DNA of 64,000 bases from Bremerella alba (GTDB lineage: Bacteria > Planctomycetota > Planctomycetia > Pirellulales > Pirellulaceae), in the NCBI RefSeq assembly GCF_013618625.1, contig NZ_JABRWO010000014.1, positions 124,001 through 188,000 of the forward strand, read 5' to 3'. The notes under the pieces are model-generated. The model did no database searches and was not told where the DNA came from. It was given only the letters and a program-made list of their open reading frames with translations. The position numbers and the translations under genes were made by a program. Below, one piece after another: positions 17,321-27,779 of the stretch (its first letter is position 1; every line of letters begins with the position of its first letter).

Positions 17321-20300
17321 TTATTCGGTGTTGGGATTCCCGAAGCCGCCTCCACCAGGAGTTTTCAAGATAAGGACATCTCCGGCATCTAATGAGAGAC
17401 TGATCGTGTTGGGCAAGCGTTTTTCAGGCTCGTTGTTACGACGAATTGAATTCTCACCACACTGACCTGGCTGTCCCCCATTCATCCCATACGGCGCATA
17501 CGGTCCACGACGCTGAGTGAGTAATGAAATATCGAGCGGACGTAAGAATTCAATCTCGCGAATGATTCCATCACCGCCATCATTATGACCGGAACCGCCT
17601 GATCCTCGTCGTATGGCAAATCGACGAATTCGCGCCGGAAAGCGTAGCTCGAAGACTTCGGCATCGGTTAGCCGTGTATTGGTCATGTGGGTATGAACGG
17701 CTGAGGCACCAGGGGCATTATTGGTAGCTCCAGATCCCCCACAGATCGTTTCATAGTAACCGAATGTCGCATCGCCTAAGGTCAAGTTGTTCATTGTTCC
17801 TTGGCTGGCGGCTGCCATGCCGAGAGCACCCAAGAGGACGTCGACAATACGCTGCGATGTCTCGACATTGCCGCCAGCGACGGCGGCACATTTTTCCGGA
17901 GACTCTCGCTTCGGCGGATTAAGGAAGCACTCGGGAAGAGTGATTGCTACAGGCTCGAGCACGCCTTGATTCAAGGGGATGTCCTCGTCGAGTAGGCATC
18001 GTAAGCAGTACATCACAGCGGCTGTTACGATCGCTCGATTCGCATTAAGATTGCCAGGCAGCACTGGTCCGGTGCCAGTGAAGTCGATCGTGGCAGTTTC
18101 TCCTTGCAGGTCGATTGCTACGCACAGAGGGGAGCCATCGTCTAGGTGGTCGACAAACTTGTAGCACCCAGAGGGAATCTTCGCGAGCGCCGCACGTGTC
18201 TTGCGGGATGCAGCCGTCTGAATGTGTTTGGCGTAAGCCACCACGGTCTGTAAGGAGTTTTCCTCAACCATCCGCCTGAGGTCCTCAATGCCGTGATGAT
18301 TCGCGGCGATTTGAGCGGCGATATCAGCCAGGTTATCGGGAACATTGCGAGAAGGAAAAGGGCCTCCCGTGAGAATACGTTCCAGCTCTTCCCAGTGTGG
18401 ATTCCCGGCTTCGATTAGACGAATGTTTTCGATCAAGACGCCTTCTTCCGCCAAGTTTGTCGACCCTGATGGCATCGATCCAGCTGCAATGCCACCAATC
18501 TCGGCGTGATGAGCCCTGCTGGCGGCGAAGAATGTTGGCAATGTGTCCGAGTCACTTATGAACATCGGTGTAATTACTGTGACATCGGGCAAATGGGAAC
18601 CACCATGGTATGGGTCGTTCGTGACGAAAACGTCTCCACTTTTCATATTGGGGTGGTGATCGATAGTCGCTTTGACGGTCTCGGACATCGCACCTAAGTG
18701 AACCGGTATATGAGGAGCATTCGCAATCAAGTCGCCTGTAGAAGTGAACAACGCACAGCTAAAGTCGAGACGTTCTTTAACGTTCACACTGACCGATGTG
18801 TTTTGGAGGGCAACGCCCATTTGCTCGGCAATGGCCGCGAATTGATTGTTCAGGATCTCCAGCAGGATAGGGTCTGGGCTGTCAAGCGACTTCATAGTGC
18901 TATGAAGTTGGGTCTGAATCGGTTCATCCGATCGCCTCGCCAGCAGTTCACCTCCGCTTAGCATTTCTGCTTCCCAGCCTGGGTCGATGACGGTAGTTGC
19001 TAGTGACTCGGCGATCAGCGCAGGCCCGGCAATGGTTGCTCCTGGTCGTAGTTGATCGCGGTCGAAGACTTGGGTGTCAACGAATGCTCCTTGAAAGAAC
19101 AGAGGGACAGTCTGGACAGCATTGGGTACGTATGGCTCAGCCGACTCGCTAGGCGGGGAAACGGTTGAGCCATGGCTAATCGCTTCGACTCGAACTGCCA
19201 CGACTTCGATCCGTTGCATCGTGCGTTGATAGCCATAACGCCGTTGATGTTCCTCGTGATACCTCTGCTCTAAGGAAGCGAAGGGTTCTGCTTCGATCGT
19301 TAGCGAAGCTTCAAGACCTTGATATCTCAATTCGATCTGATTCTGGTAGGTAATCGAATGTCGGTCGACGTCTTCTTCAAGTAGCTGGGTCGTAGCTGAG
19401 TGTTTCAATTCTTCGAGTGCGATTCGCAGTTCCGGTAACGCTTCTTTTAAGGCCAAGTAAAAAGACTTGGTTGCAAACCGAGATGTATCGGCTGCGCCAA
19501 TTCCCACCGCGCTGAGGATACCGGCACTAGGGTGAAACAAGAGTTGCCTGGCACCGAGAATCTCGGCTACCGAGCACGCATGTTGGCCGGCGGCTCCACC
19601 AAAGGGAACAAGCAGATACGATCGCGGATCGTAGCCTTTGGCAACGGATATAGTGCGAATCGCTTCGGCAATATTGGCATTGGCGATCTTAAGGAAACCG
19701 GCGGCTAACTCTAGCGGTGTCAGTTTTTGGCCGCTCACCGATTCAACTTGGTGGCAGACTTCCGCCAACCGGCGTTCGACCGCTTCGGCGTCGAGCGGAA
19801 ATGGTAACCGGGCTGCTTTTAGCTTGCCAAGGGCAAAGTTGATATCCGTAACGGTTAAAGGACCACCTCTGCCATAACAAGCGGGGCCAGGGTCGGCACC
19901 TGCACTCGCTGGGCCAACCACCAATTTCACACCATCGTAGGCACAGATCGAGCCTCCGCCGGCGGCAACCGTTTCGATGGCCATCATCGGTGCGACGATC
20001 CTCACGCCTGCCTTTTCGGTTTCAAATTGGCGTTCGTAGGTGCCGTCGAAACGAGAGACATCGGTGCTAGTGCCACCCATGTCAAAGCCGATCGCTTTGT
20101 GGAATCCAGCTGATTTAGCGGCGGCAGCAAACCCTACGACGCCGCCAGCAGGTCCCGAAAGGATGCTGTCCTTCCCAGAAAAAGACGCTGCAGCGACTAA
20201 ACTTCCAGCAGAAGTTAACAGACGAAGACGGCTTCCCGTGCCTAGCTTCGATTGAATTTGCTGGATGTAGGCTCGTAGAACTGGATTGAGGTAGGCATCG

Positions 20301-21142
20301 ACAACCGTGGTGTCGCCACGCGAAACAATTTTGATCAGAGGAGCGACTAAGTGGGAAACACTGATATCCGTAAATCCAATATCGGCGGCGATTGCCTTCG
20401 CAGCGAGTTCGTGCTTGGGTTCGCGATAAGCATGCAGAAAACAGATCGCCAGACAGCGAACCCCAGTATTGTATAGATTGCTCAGTTTGTGTTTGAGGTC
20501 GGCTTCATAGAGCGGTGTGAGAGTCGTTCCCCCAGCATCGATCCGTTCTTGAGCTTCGACTATTTGCGATACAAGTGAGCTTGGCTTCTTAATATCCAAA
20601 TTGAAAAGTTGTGGACGGTTTTGTGAAGCGATCTCGAGGATGTCAGCGAATCCTTGAGTGACCACCAAGCCGACTTTGGCGCCGGTTCGCGTCAGTAAGG
20701 CATTCGTTCCTCGCGTTGTTCCCAGACGCACGTTTACCGAGGGAATCGCATCGGTCAGAGACAGGCCGAGTAAATAACGTATCGATAGCAGAGGTGCTTC
20801 TTCATTCCCCGATAGCTGATAAACGTTTCCCGGTCGTGGCATCTCGGTCAGCGGACTTGCGAGCGTCATCTGGCCGCTAGCGGTATCAAACGCGGAAACT
20901 ATTTGCGATTCGATCCGACTTCCTTGGTGGTCGAATAACTCGAGTTGATAGCCGCGCCAGACGTCGGGTGGATCGTTGCACCGTATCGGGTCATTAATAA
21001 TGTTCGGCGTGCTTCCCTTGCCGATGGTTCCTTGCATTTTGCCAGAACTAAGAACCTTCTTGCGGCGGGGAGATTGACCAGGAACACGGAGCAGGCAATC
21101 CGTGAACGTTCCTCCGACATCAATCCAGAACTCAGGTCGCAT
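17321..21142 (-). CDS. Fused 5-oxoprolinase / hydantoinase A+B
   Basis: 1273 residues. The first about 740 are a HyuA-type ATPase region ([12 protein letters not shown] at the N-terminus, [14 protein letters not shown] near residue 355). From about 750 on the HyuB-type part begins ([20 protein letters not shown]...) and includes [16 protein letters not shown]. Fusion of both halves in one chain is the 5-oxoprolinase (OPLAH) layout, which opens 5-oxoproline with ATP to glutamate. Residues about 45-125 hold extra sequence not usual at this place, beginning near [10 protein letters not shown]. The start lacks a clear ribosome site. It lies 71 bases beyond the end of the lipid cluster on the same strand, with no evident functional link. 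Confidence 0.9.
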   Translation of the reverse strand: MRPEFWIDVGGTFTDCLLRVPGQSPRRKKVLSSGKMQGTIGKGSTPNIINDPIRCNDPPDVWRGYQLELFDHQGSRIESQIVSAFDTASGQMTLASPLTEMPRPGNVYQLSGNEEAPLLSIRYLLGLSLTDAIPSVNVRLGTTRGTNALLTRTGAKVGLVVTQGFADILEIASQNRPQLFNLDIKKPSSLVSQIVEAQERIDAGGTTLTPLYEADLKHKLSNLYNTGVRCLAICFLHAYREPKHELAAKAIAADIGFTDISVSHLVAPLIKIVSRGDTTVVDAYLNPVLRAYIQQIQSKLGTGSRLRLLTSAGSLVAAASFSGKDSILSGPAGGVVGFAAAAKSAGFHKAIGFDMGGTSTDVSRFDGTYERQFETEKAGVRIVAPMMAIETVAAGGGSICAYDGVKLVVGPASAGADPGPACYGRGGPLTVTDINFALGKLKAARLPFPLDAEAVERRLAEVCHQVESVSGQKLTPLELAAGFLKIANANIAEAIRTISVAKGYDPRSYLLVPFGGAAGQHACSVAEILGARQLLFHPSAGILSAVGIGAADTSRFATKSFYLALKEALPELRIALEELKHSATTQLLEEDVDRHSITYQNQIELRYQGLEASLTIEAEPFASLEQRYHEEHQRRYGYQRTMQRIEVVAVRVEAISHGSTVSPPSESAEPYVPNAVQTVPLFFQGAFVDTQVFDRDQLRPGATIAGPALIAESLATTVIDPGWEAEMLSGGELLARRSDEPIQTQLHSTMKSLDSPDPILLEILNNQFAAIAEQMGVALQNTSVSVNVKERLDFSCALFTSTGDLIANAPHIPVHLGAMSETVKATIDHHPNMKSGDVFVTNDPYHGGSHLPDVTVITPMFISDSDTLPTFFAASRAHHAEIGGIAAGSMPSGSTNLAEEGVLIENIRLIEAGNPHWEELERILTGGPFPSRNVPDNLADIAAQIAANHHGIEDLRRMVEENSLQTVVAYAKHIQTAASRKTRAALAKIPSGCYKFVDHLDDGSPLCVAIDLQGETATIDFTGTGPVLPGNLNANRAIVTAAVMYCLRCLLDEDIPLNQGVLEPVAITLPECFLNPPKRESPEKCAAVAGGNVETSQRIVDVLLGALGMAAASQGTMNNLTLGDATFGYYETICGGSGATNNAPGASAVHTHMTNTRLTDAEVFELRFPARIRRFAIRRGSGGSGHNDGGDGIIREIEFLRPLDISLLTQRRGPYAPYGMNGGQPGQCGENSIRRNNEPEKRLPNTISLSLDAGDVLILKTPGGGGFGNPNTE

Positions 21143-21213
21143 GTGTCAGTCGCAATTGGCTAAGAAGATCAAGGAGTTGTCAGTGAAGCTCCTATGATAG
21201 GCCAAATGAATGC

Positions 21214-22608
21214 TTACGCGGAAGGACCATCGGCACTGCGGGTAATCTGATCGATATAACTTGAGAGAAGTTTGTGTGACTCATCCAAGGTAAAGTGAAA
21301 TGGATCGTGCTTCAGACTGACGAATATCTGATCGGCTGAGGTGCAGACGCAAAACGCGGCTGCGGTATTTGGTCGGCAAGGAGGCGTGCCGGTGAGACCG
21401 TCGTAAACAAGATTGCCTGCAGTCAGACCGCCATCTGTTGGAGGAAGCTTGGCCTGAAACCGTCGCCACGAGTTGCCGAAGTTTGTGAGGACCGCAGTGG
21501 AAAAACAGGAAGAGCCATTGAGCAGCGATGGTAGCAATCCCAGCGTTTGCACCGCGGCGAGCCCGCCAATGAAATGGCGAGATAGATTGTCCTTGCGAAT
21601 CGCCGCCGTTTCTGGGACGAGCGACTCCAAGAGCTCATCCGGTTTGCGAATCATATTGCCACGACGTGCTAGAAACGCAAAACCAATGTCATTGGTGGTA
21701 GGCATTGCGCCGTCGCCTCGACCTCGCAGGCTTTGCGGCATGAGTATTCTCAGGTAACGCGAACCGATATCAATCCCTTGGTTCGACATCCAGTCGTTAA
21801 GCGTAACGAACAGATCACGCAGTAGAACATCATTTACGGTGACCTTTCGAGCGGAGGTCCATTTTCGCATGGCCAACGTGGCTTCTGGGCTGACTGCCTT
21901 GGTGATATGTCCGTTCTGTTGGCGCATGGCATCATCACCCAAAGGCGAGCGTTTGTCGGTCAGCGGCAAAGGACGCTGCATGAAAAAGTTGCTTGCCCCG
22001 TAGATACCGCAATAAACGTCATACAGGCCACGTTTCCAGCCTGGATTTTTTAAGGCCGAATTACAACGGTTCAGAAGACGTTCAGGCTCCCATTTTCTGG
22101 GCTTTACGAACTTTGTTCCGGGCGTAGCGTTATGATAGGCCGTCAACAAATCTTCGACGAACGCGATCGAGCCAACTCCATCTGAGGTGGCGTGATGAAA
22201 ATGAAGCAGAAAGGAAGACCGCTCGCTACCTGACCGGACGTAAATTCGAAGCCCGAGTTCCTGGAAGAGATCGACGTAGTTGTCGTAGCCTGTCAGGCAA
22301 GGAACGCCAAATTCGTCCCATTCGACCTCCGGCATTCGATCGGTCAACTGCCAGACCAGTCCGAGCTTTTTGTCATTTTGGACAACACTTTGAAAAAGCG
22401 GAGCACGTTGGACTGCAAACGCCAAGGCTTCCTCGAAAGGGCCGCGCTGGATGGTACCTTGGACGTGGACCTCGATATCGCACATCATCGGATATTGCGA
22501 ACGTCCATCGGCCAGCATGAATTTTTCGACCGGCGAAAGAGGCAGCGGAAAGAGCTTGTCCAACGGAGTATGGATTTCGGAATGCGGCTGCATGGCAAGC
22601 TGTGACAT
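21214..22608 (-). CDS. HHxxxDG acyltransferase (condensation/WES-like)
   Basis: 464 residues from the ATG at 22608. The active-site motif HHATSDG places His138-His139 and Asp143 in the HHxxxDG signature shared by CoA-dependent acyltransferases, NRPS condensation domains, PapA proteins and wax-ester synthases. The two-lobe length fits. These enzymes join an activated acyl group to an alcohol or amine. It is the last gene of the cluster, 26 bases after the acyl-AMP ligase, so it may join an acid activated by that ligase to the amine or hydroxyl produced by the other enzymes; this is inferred. Confidence 0.82.
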   Translation of the reverse strand: MSQLAMQPHSEIHTPLDKLFPLPLSPVEKFMLADGRSQYPMMCDIEVHVQGTIQRGPFEEALAFAVQRAPLFQSVVQNDKKLGLVWQLTDRMPEVEWDEFGVPCLTGYDNYVDLFQELGLRIYVRSGSERSSFLLHFHHATSDGVGSIAFVEDLLTAYHNATPGTKFVKPRKWEPERLLNRCNSALKNPGWKRGLYDVYCGIYGASNFFMQRPLPLTDKRSPLGDDAMRQQNGHITKAVSPEATLAMRKWTSARKVTVNDVLLRDLFVTLNDWMSNQGIDIGSRYLRILMPQSLRGRGDGAMPTTNDIGFAFLARRGNMIRKPDELLESLVPETAAIRKDNLSRHFIGGLAAVQTLGLLPSLLNGSSCFSTAVLTNFGNSWRRFQAKLPPTDGGLTAGNLVYDGLTGTPPCRPNTAAAFCVCTSADQIFVSLKHDPFHFTLDESHKLLSSYIDQITRSADGPSA

Positions 22609-22634
22609 GTTGGTTTTCTGCGGTTGCGAAACAG

Positions 22635-24116
22635 TCAAGGAAGCTCTTTCACTTGAATCTTGCCTGCTGGGTTTCGGGGGAGCTTGGCGACAATAGTGAT
22701 GTCTCGTGGTCGCTTGTAATAAACAAGGTTTGCGTCGCAATAAGCTTTTAAGACTGTCTCGTCGATCCCGTCATCGACCGCGACTGCGGCTTTCACGATC
22801 TCTCCCTTAGACTTAAGTTGTCCTGCGTAAACCTTGACTTCACGAACGCCTGGCATCGCCGCAATGACCTCTTCGACTTCGCACGGAACAACTTTCAAGC
22901 CCAGGATGTTGATCATTTCGCCTGTGCGACCACGAAGATGGATCACGCCATCCTCCACGGTTTTTGCGAGATCGCCTGTTTCAAAGAAACCATCGGAGTC
23001 CCATGGTTTCAGGATCTCACCGGTTTCGGATAGATAACCGGTCATCATTGACGAACTCTTCACGTGAATCTTCCCCACGCTTGGTTCCAGACCTAGTTCT
23101 TTGGCATTGGCAGGCGAACGTACTCGGACTTCGACACCGTCCATCGGTGGCCCGACGCGGCCGTCGACATCTTGACCGTCAGCGATCGTTGCAACCGAGA
23201 TGCCACCTGTTTCTGTAGTGCCGTACAAAGGACATACGGTCACGCCGGTCTTTTTTCGGAATTGAACGGCCGATCGTTTGGGCATCATGGAGCCTGCGGT
23301 GAGCAGCCAGCGTAAACGACCAAACTCGATACCACCTCCGAATAGCAGAATATCGATATGGGCTGGCACCATCGGAAGGATGGTTACGGGGAACTCTCGT
23401 AATATTCGTGCCAATTTCCCCACACTGAACTTTGATGTGGTAACGATACTGGCTCCGGTTAGTAAGGGAACCATGGTTGTCAGACCGTAACCGTATGCAT
23501 GGCTCATTGGTGGAATGGCCATTAAGCAATCATCCTCACAAATCGCCATTGTTGCGGTGTAATGACGAGCTTCTTCCATCGCCGGAAAACCTGGACGGAG
23601 TGCAATTTTAGGAAGTCCCGTCGAACCGGAAGTTGGATGAAGGGGCACCCCGCGAAACTCAGGACCAGGGATGCTGGTTGGTTCGGAGAAACGGCCTAGT
23701 ACAAGACTCCAATCATCGCCAGCGAGGATCATGCCATGCTGTTCAAGAACCGAGTCGACCTGTTCGTCACCACCCGACGAAATAAGCCACTTGACGCCAA
23801 ATCGCTGGGCGTAACGAGCTAGCTCGGCCGGAGGTGTCATCACGTGAACCAGCAGCGGAGATGCATTGCATGCTAGAAGTGCCGTAAGTGCGATAGGGAA
23901 CATCGGGCCATTAGCGATCGTGACCAATACACGATCGCCAGCAGCGATGCCTTTCCGCTTTAAGGACTGCGCGAGATGTTGTCGTAGGCGTTGGAATTGA
24001 TCGGAAGAGATACTGCGGCCAGAATCCAAATCGATGATTTGACCGCGATAGCTTTCCGCCGCCTCAAGTATGGGATCAGGGCTCCATACGGAATTGGGCG
24101 TTAACGTACTAGGCAT
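22635..24116 (-). CDS. Acyl-AMP ligase / acyl-CoA synthetase
   Basis: 493 residues from the ATG at 24116, preceded by AAGGT at 8 bases; an ATG at 24137 is an alternative. It belongs to the ANL adenylate-forming family: the P-loop TSGSTGLPK (about 160-168), YGTTETGG, the hinge region with FFETGDLA and LRGRTGEMI, and the catalytic lysine in PAGKIQVK near the C-terminus. There is no fused carrier domain. It activates a carboxylic acid to the AMP ester and then to CoA or an ACP thioester. It overlaps the upstream aminotransferase gene by 16 bases. Substrate unknown; a starter acid or the acid joined by the downstream acyltransferase are options. Confidence 0.88.
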   Translation of the reverse strand: MPSTLTPNSVWSPDPILEAAESYRGQIIDLDSGRSISSDQFQRLRQHLAQSLKRKGIAAGDRVLVTIANGPMFPIALTALLACNASPLLVHVMTPPAELARYAQRFGVKWLISSGGDEQVDSVLEQHGMILAGDDWSLVLGRFSEPTSIPGPEFRGVPLHPTSGSTGLPKIALRPGFPAMEEARHYTATMAICEDDCLMAIPPMSHAYGYGLTTMVPLLTGASIVTTSKFSVGKLARILREFPVTILPMVPAHIDILLFGGGIEFGRLRWLLTAGSMMPKRSAVQFRKKTGVTVCPLYGTTETGGISVATIADGQDVDGRVGPPMDGVEVRVRSPANAKELGLEPSVGKIHVKSSSMMTGYLSETGEILKPWDSDGFFETGDLAKTVEDGVIHLRGRTGEMINILGLKVVPCEVEEVIAAMPGVREVKVYAGQLKSKGEIVKAAVAVDDGIDETVLKAYCDANLVYYKRPRDITIVAKLPRNPAGKIQVKELP

Positions 24117-25453
24117 TGGCGTGCACCTTCTTCCCATCGCTCCAGGACTTCGTCGATGTCACGCGACGAATGAGCGGTGGACAGGAACATCGGTTCAAAC
24201 TCGTTGGGGTGAAAATAGACACCACGCTGCTGCATCCAATGTTGGAATTGAATGTAACGTTCAAAGTCGGCGTGACGTCGGACATCTCGATAGTTGTAAA
24301 GTCCCTCGGTTTCTTCTTTAGTGATCATGGCTGCGATTAGGGGGCCCAGGTGGTTCACTTGAGCGGGGATGTTCAGCCGGGAATAGATATCTTTGACGCC
24401 ATTTGCGAGTTGATCGGAAACTGTGTGCAAGTGACCGTAAATACCTTCTTTGTCTGCCAGAACCGTGTCGAGTACGGCTTCTGCAGCTGACATCACAATG
24501 GCATTGCCGGAGAATACACCACCATGGAATAAAGGCCCTTTAACGATGCACTGCATCATTTCAGCCGATGCTCCGAACGCGCTTACCGGATAGCCGCCAC
24601 CCATTGCTTTGGACATGACGGTGATATCAGGGCTGACCATATAATGCTCTTGGGCACCACCAGGCGAAACTCGCATGCCAGTGATTACCTCATCGAAGAT
24701 CAGCAGCGCACCGCAGTCATGAGCCATTTCCCGAACCGTCGCCAAGTAACCATCGTGAGGCATCAGCAAACCAGCATTGCCTGAGATGGGTTCCATCATG
24801 ACCGCGCACACTTCGTCGCCATGTTCAGCGAGTGCTCGCTCGAGGGCATCCAGATCATTCCATTGAACCGTGATGACGTCCTTGATGCTGTCCCCCATGC
24901 CAGAAGTGCCGGGAATTGCAGGTCCGTAGCCTTTTTCCGGAAGCTCCTCCAGTGGTGCATGGTATTTGGTGAACACGGCTTCGCTCCAGCCGTGGTAATG
25001 ACCTTCGAACATAATCAGCTTGTTACGACCGGTGTACGTCTTTGCAAGACGGACAGCGGATGCGCAGGCTTCGGTCCCCGAATTTGCAAAACGAAGGAGC
25101 TCGATGCTTGGGAATAGCTTCTTGATTTTCTCAGCCACACGCATCGTGACTTCGGTAGGAAATCCGAGTTGGCTGCCTTGTTCGGAGATCTGACGATAGA
25201 CAGACTCGATCACGGCTTTGGGACGGTGACCCAAAAGTAGTGGGCCGTACGACATATTGAGGTCGATATATTCATTGCCATCAACATCCCACAAACGACA
25301 GCCTTCAGCGCGATCGGCAACTAACGGAATGTGGTAAGGCAGAACCCGCATGGTGCTACTATCGCCACCGGCTAAACTATTCTTCGCACGGTCGAGAACC
25401 TGTTCGCTTACGGCGCAATTAGCGGCTTCAAATTTGGAAACGGTACCGGACAT
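24101..25453 (-). CDS. Class III PLP aminotransferase, glutamate-semialdehyde-aminomutase-like
   Basis: 450 residues from the ATG at 25453 with ribosome site AGGGGA; the frame extends 5' but that part is translated antisense to nothing conserved and overlaps the upstream gene. The PLP region FDEVITGMRV...GGAQEHYMVSPDITVMSKAMGGG contains the Schiff-base lysine (Lys282). Overall it is closest in pattern to HemL and beta-transaminase-like class III enzymes. Being in this cluster rather than with heme genes, it is unlikely to be HemL itself. Its neighbour is a thioester reductase, so the probable job is amination of the released aldehyde, as for known reductase/aminotransferase pairs in prodigiosin-type and alkylamine pathways. 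Confidence 0.88.
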   Translation of the reverse strand: MSGTVSKFEAANCAVSEQVLDRAKNSLAGGDSSTMRVLPYHIPLVADRAEGCRLWDVDGNEYIDLNMSYGPLLLGHRPKAVIESVYRQISEQGSQLGFPTEVTMRVAEKIKKLFPSIELLRFANSGTEACASAVRLAKTYTGRNKLIMFEGHYHGWSEAVFTKYHAPLEELPEKGYGPAIPGTSGMGDSIKDVITVQWNDLDALERALAEHGDEVCAVMMEPISGNAGLLMPHDGYLATVREMAHDCGALLIFDEVITGMRVSPGGAQEHYMVSPDITVMSKAMGGGYPVSAFGASAEMMQCIVKGPLFHGGVFSGNAIVMSAAEAVLDTVLADKEGIYGHLHTVSDQLANGVKDIYSRLNIPAQVNHLGPLIAAMITKEETEGLYNYRDVRRHADFERYIQFQHWMQQRGVYFHPNEFEPMFLSTAHSSRDIDEVLERWEEGARQCLVR

Positions 25454-25502
25454 AATAAATCCCCTGTGATTCGCTGACGATGTTGTCAATCGTGTTTTGT
25501 AT

Positions 25503-26993
25503 TTACTGGATGGAACTGGCGGCATTCTCGGTCTTGGTGGCGGCCGAGAACTCTTGAAAACATCGGGCGATTTCTTCGGAACTGGTAGCAATTCCAGTTG
25601 TGAACAATCGTCCTGATTGTAGTGCGGCTTCCCAGCTAAGTTGGCCGCAAGTAATTCGATGGAATGTATCCGAGTTGAGGTAGCAGGTTGAACTGTCTCC
25701 GTTCTTGAGCCCAGATCCGACACCAACCAGACGGCCGTGGTCTAGAATCATGTGCCACTGACCACCACTGTTTCCGCTGACGCGAAGGCAAACGTAGCGT
25801 CGATCGTCAGTATCGCCTGACGTATCGGTTTGAAGCATCCAAGGTGCCAGCTCTTCGGCGATCGGAAACTTACGACTGACCGGTGCTTCTCTCGGCCATC
25901 CGAAATTCTTGTCGATGGCATACTTCACCAGCAGGTCCATAAGCGACTGGTCGACCTGGGGACAAGGCAAGTGAGGTAAACACGTTTCAGTGCGGGTACT
26001 ATCGAAGGTCGGGTCGTCGCTCCAATACGACTGATAGACTTTCATCTGGTCGCGGAACGAGTGCATCATCTTTTCTGCATCATCGGAAATCTTCGAATGA
26101 TCCGACTTCTCGTGCTTAGCCAAATCGAGAACTGCTTCGCCCATGGATGCCAGCATGTCAGCCACAGTGGCCGCATTGGGATTGGTGAAGTGATAAGTCT
26201 CGCCATGCAGTTCTTCGCGAGCGATCACTTCTGTCATCGCAGCCGAAACCCAGTCGACAGGAACGAGGTTCTTTCGTTCTTCTCCTGAGAGGGCCAAGGT
26301 CCCTAGCCAGTCACCTTGAGCGATCACATCCCAAGGCAAGGTAGTTACAAGCGTATGCACCAGTCGAAGTGGTGTGTAAAAACCGTGGTACGAAGTGGTG
26401 AATCCCGTTTGGGAGTCTCCCACGATGATGGAAGGTCGATGAACGGTTAGCTTATCAAAACCCGCAGCCCGCACTTCCTTTTCAGCCGTGATTTTACTGG
26501 CTTCGTAATCATTGCTGGGAAGTTGGCCGACATCGAGTTCGTCTTCACGGATGACTTCTCGACGCTGACCACAAACATAGGCGGTCGAGACGTGGTGAAA
26601 CTTGCGAATGCCAGTTTCTCGGCAAAGAGCGAGCATGTTGCGCGTGCCATGGATATTGCTACGCCATGGTTCGCCATCCTCTTCTTCGGCATAAAAGGTC
26701 AGCGAAGCCGCTGAGTGAATCGCCGTGTCGCAGTACTCTTGGACCCATTGCTGGTCTTCGCGCGACAGACCGCACATCGGCTGCGTGATGTCTCCTGCAA
26801 GCACGATGGGACGCACTAAGGCGTGACCTAGTTCCATTTCCCAATGTGTCATCGCTGTCTCAATGCGCCCCACAGCCGATTCAAATCGAGATGGACGCAC
26901 GATAACCGCTAGCGGGACATCGGCTAAAGTCAGATCGCGAAGTAAGTAGCGGCCAAGTAAGCCAGTGCCGCCGGTTAACAGGTGATACTTCAT
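25503..26993 (-). CDS. Thioester reductase fused to SCP2 lipid-binding domain
   Basis: 496 residues. The N-terminal two thirds are an extended SDR of the NAD_binding_4 / thioester-reductase family: cofactor motif GGTGLLG (residues 8-14), VSTAYV with the catalytic Ser/Thr (about 135-140), and Tyr163-X3-Lys167. These domains reduce acyl-ACP or acyl-CoA to the aldehyde (some on to alcohol). Residues about 385-480 resemble an SCP2 sterol-carrier domain (RYVCLRVSGNSGGQWHMIL...GQLSWEAALQSGRLFTTG), which binds lipid chains. The fusion suits a long hydrophobic product. Good ribosome site AGGG; 21 bases after the FabL-like gene. Confidence 0.85.
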   Translation of the reverse strand: MKYHLLTGGTGLLGRYLLRDLTLADVPLAVIVRPSRFESAVGRIETAMTHWEMELGHALVRPIVLAGDITQPMCGLSREDQQWVQEYCDTAIHSAASLTFYAEEEDGEPWRSNIHGTRNMLALCRETGIRKFHHVSTAYVCGQRREVIREDELDVGQLPSNDYEASKITAEKEVRAAGFDKLTVHRPSIIVGDSQTGFTTSYHGFYTPLRLVHTLVTTLPWDVIAQGDWLGTLALSGEERKNLVPVDWVSAAMTEVIAREELHGETYHFTNPNAATVADMLASMGEAVLDLAKHEKSDHSKISDDAEKMMHSFRDQMKVYQSYWSDDPTFDSTRTETCLPHLPCPQVDQSLMDLLVKYAIDKNFGWPREAPVSRKFPIAEELAPWMLQTDTSGDTDDRRYVCLRVSGNSGGQWHMILDHGRLVGVGSGLKNGDSSTCYLNSDTFHRITCGQLSWEAALQSGRLFTTGIATSSEEIARCFQEFSAATKTENAASSIQ

Positions 26994-27014
26994 AGTTGCC
27001 CTAAGTTTGTCTAC

Positions 27015-27779
27015 TTAAACGTGAACAGCTGCGCCGCCATCGACGACCAGCGTTTCTCCTTGGACCAAGTCGGATAGAGGGGAGGCCAGGAAAACCACTG
27101 CATTCGCGATGTCTTCGATTGAAAGCATGCGATCCCCCATCATCGTCTTGTCTTTGCGGTGGGCAAACATCTGCTCAGCACCAGGAAGACGCTTGGTCGA
27201 ATCGGTTTCAACGAGACCTGACTTGACAATATTGACGTTGACCCCTTTGTCGCCCACTTCAAGTGTCAGGTGACGAGCAAGGCTTTCCAGTGCAGCTTTA
27301 GAGCTGCCGATTAAACCGTACCATGGTAAGGCCGTGTCGCTGCCATGACTGCTGATGCCGATGACCTTCGCGCGGCCCTGACTCTTCTCTAGCAGCGGCA
27401 TTCCGGCTTGAACCAGATAAAGCATGGCCAGCACGTTAGTGTGGTAAGTGTTCTCGAAATGCTTTTCATTGGCTGCAAGCAACGGACGAAATCCGCCGGT
27501 GGCAGCGTTGCTGACAATTATGTCCAGCTGTTGGATGTGCTCTCCGATATATTCCATCATCGATTCGACATCGTCCTTCTGGCTGACATCGGCCTTCACG
27601 ACGAAAGAACGACGTCCCATCGCGCGAATGTCTTTGGCCGTTTCCATCGCAGCAGATCGGGAGGTCACGTAGTTCACAATGACATCCGAGCCTGCTTCAG
27701 CCAGACGAAGCGCACATGCGCGACCCATGCCCCGCGAACTGCCGGTAACCAGAGCCATCTTTCCCGTCAAGTCAATCAT
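27015..27779 (-). CDS. FabL-type enoyl-ACP reductase
   Basis: 254 residues, a classical-size SDR with cofactor motif TGSSRGMGR (12-20) and NAATGG (91-96). The catalytic pair is Tyr154-X6-Lys161, the spacing of enoyl-ACP reductases (FabI/FabL), not the Tyr-X3-Lys of ketoreductases. The body closely follows Bacillus subtilis FabL in pattern (VTGSSRG, NAA.G..RP, SKAALE.L.R.L..E, VDGG near the end). It would reduce the enoyl intermediate using NADPH. The PKS in this operon has KR and DH but no visible ER domain, so this is a good candidate for a trans-acting ER. Start overlaps the Rieske gene stop by four bases (ATGA). Confidence 0.85.
   Translation of the reverse strand: MIDLTGKMALVTGSSRGMGRACALRLAEAGSDVIVNYVTSRSAAMETAKDIRAMGRRSFVVKADVSQKDDVESMMEYIGEHIQQLDIIVSNAATGGFRPLLAANEKHFENTYHTNVLAMLYLVQAGMPLLEKSQGRAKVIGISSHGSDTALPWYGLIGSSKAALESLARHLTLEVGDKGVNVNIVKSGLVETDSTKRLPGAEQMFAHRKDKTMMGDRMLSIEDIANAVVFLASPLSDLVQGETLVVDGGAAVHV

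Noticed and set aside
24101-25453. HemL (glutamate-1-semialdehyde 2,1-aminomutase) for heme synthesis
   Set aside because: The fold pattern fits, but the gene sits in a lipid cluster with a thioester reductase and no tetrapyrrole gene, so a cluster-specific aminotransferase is more likely.
25454-25726. N-terminal extension of the PLP aminotransferase by 91 residues
   Set aside because: It overlaps the thioester reductase 3' end in another frame and is Pro/Arg-rich; the ATG at 25453 has a proper ribosome site and matches the family start.
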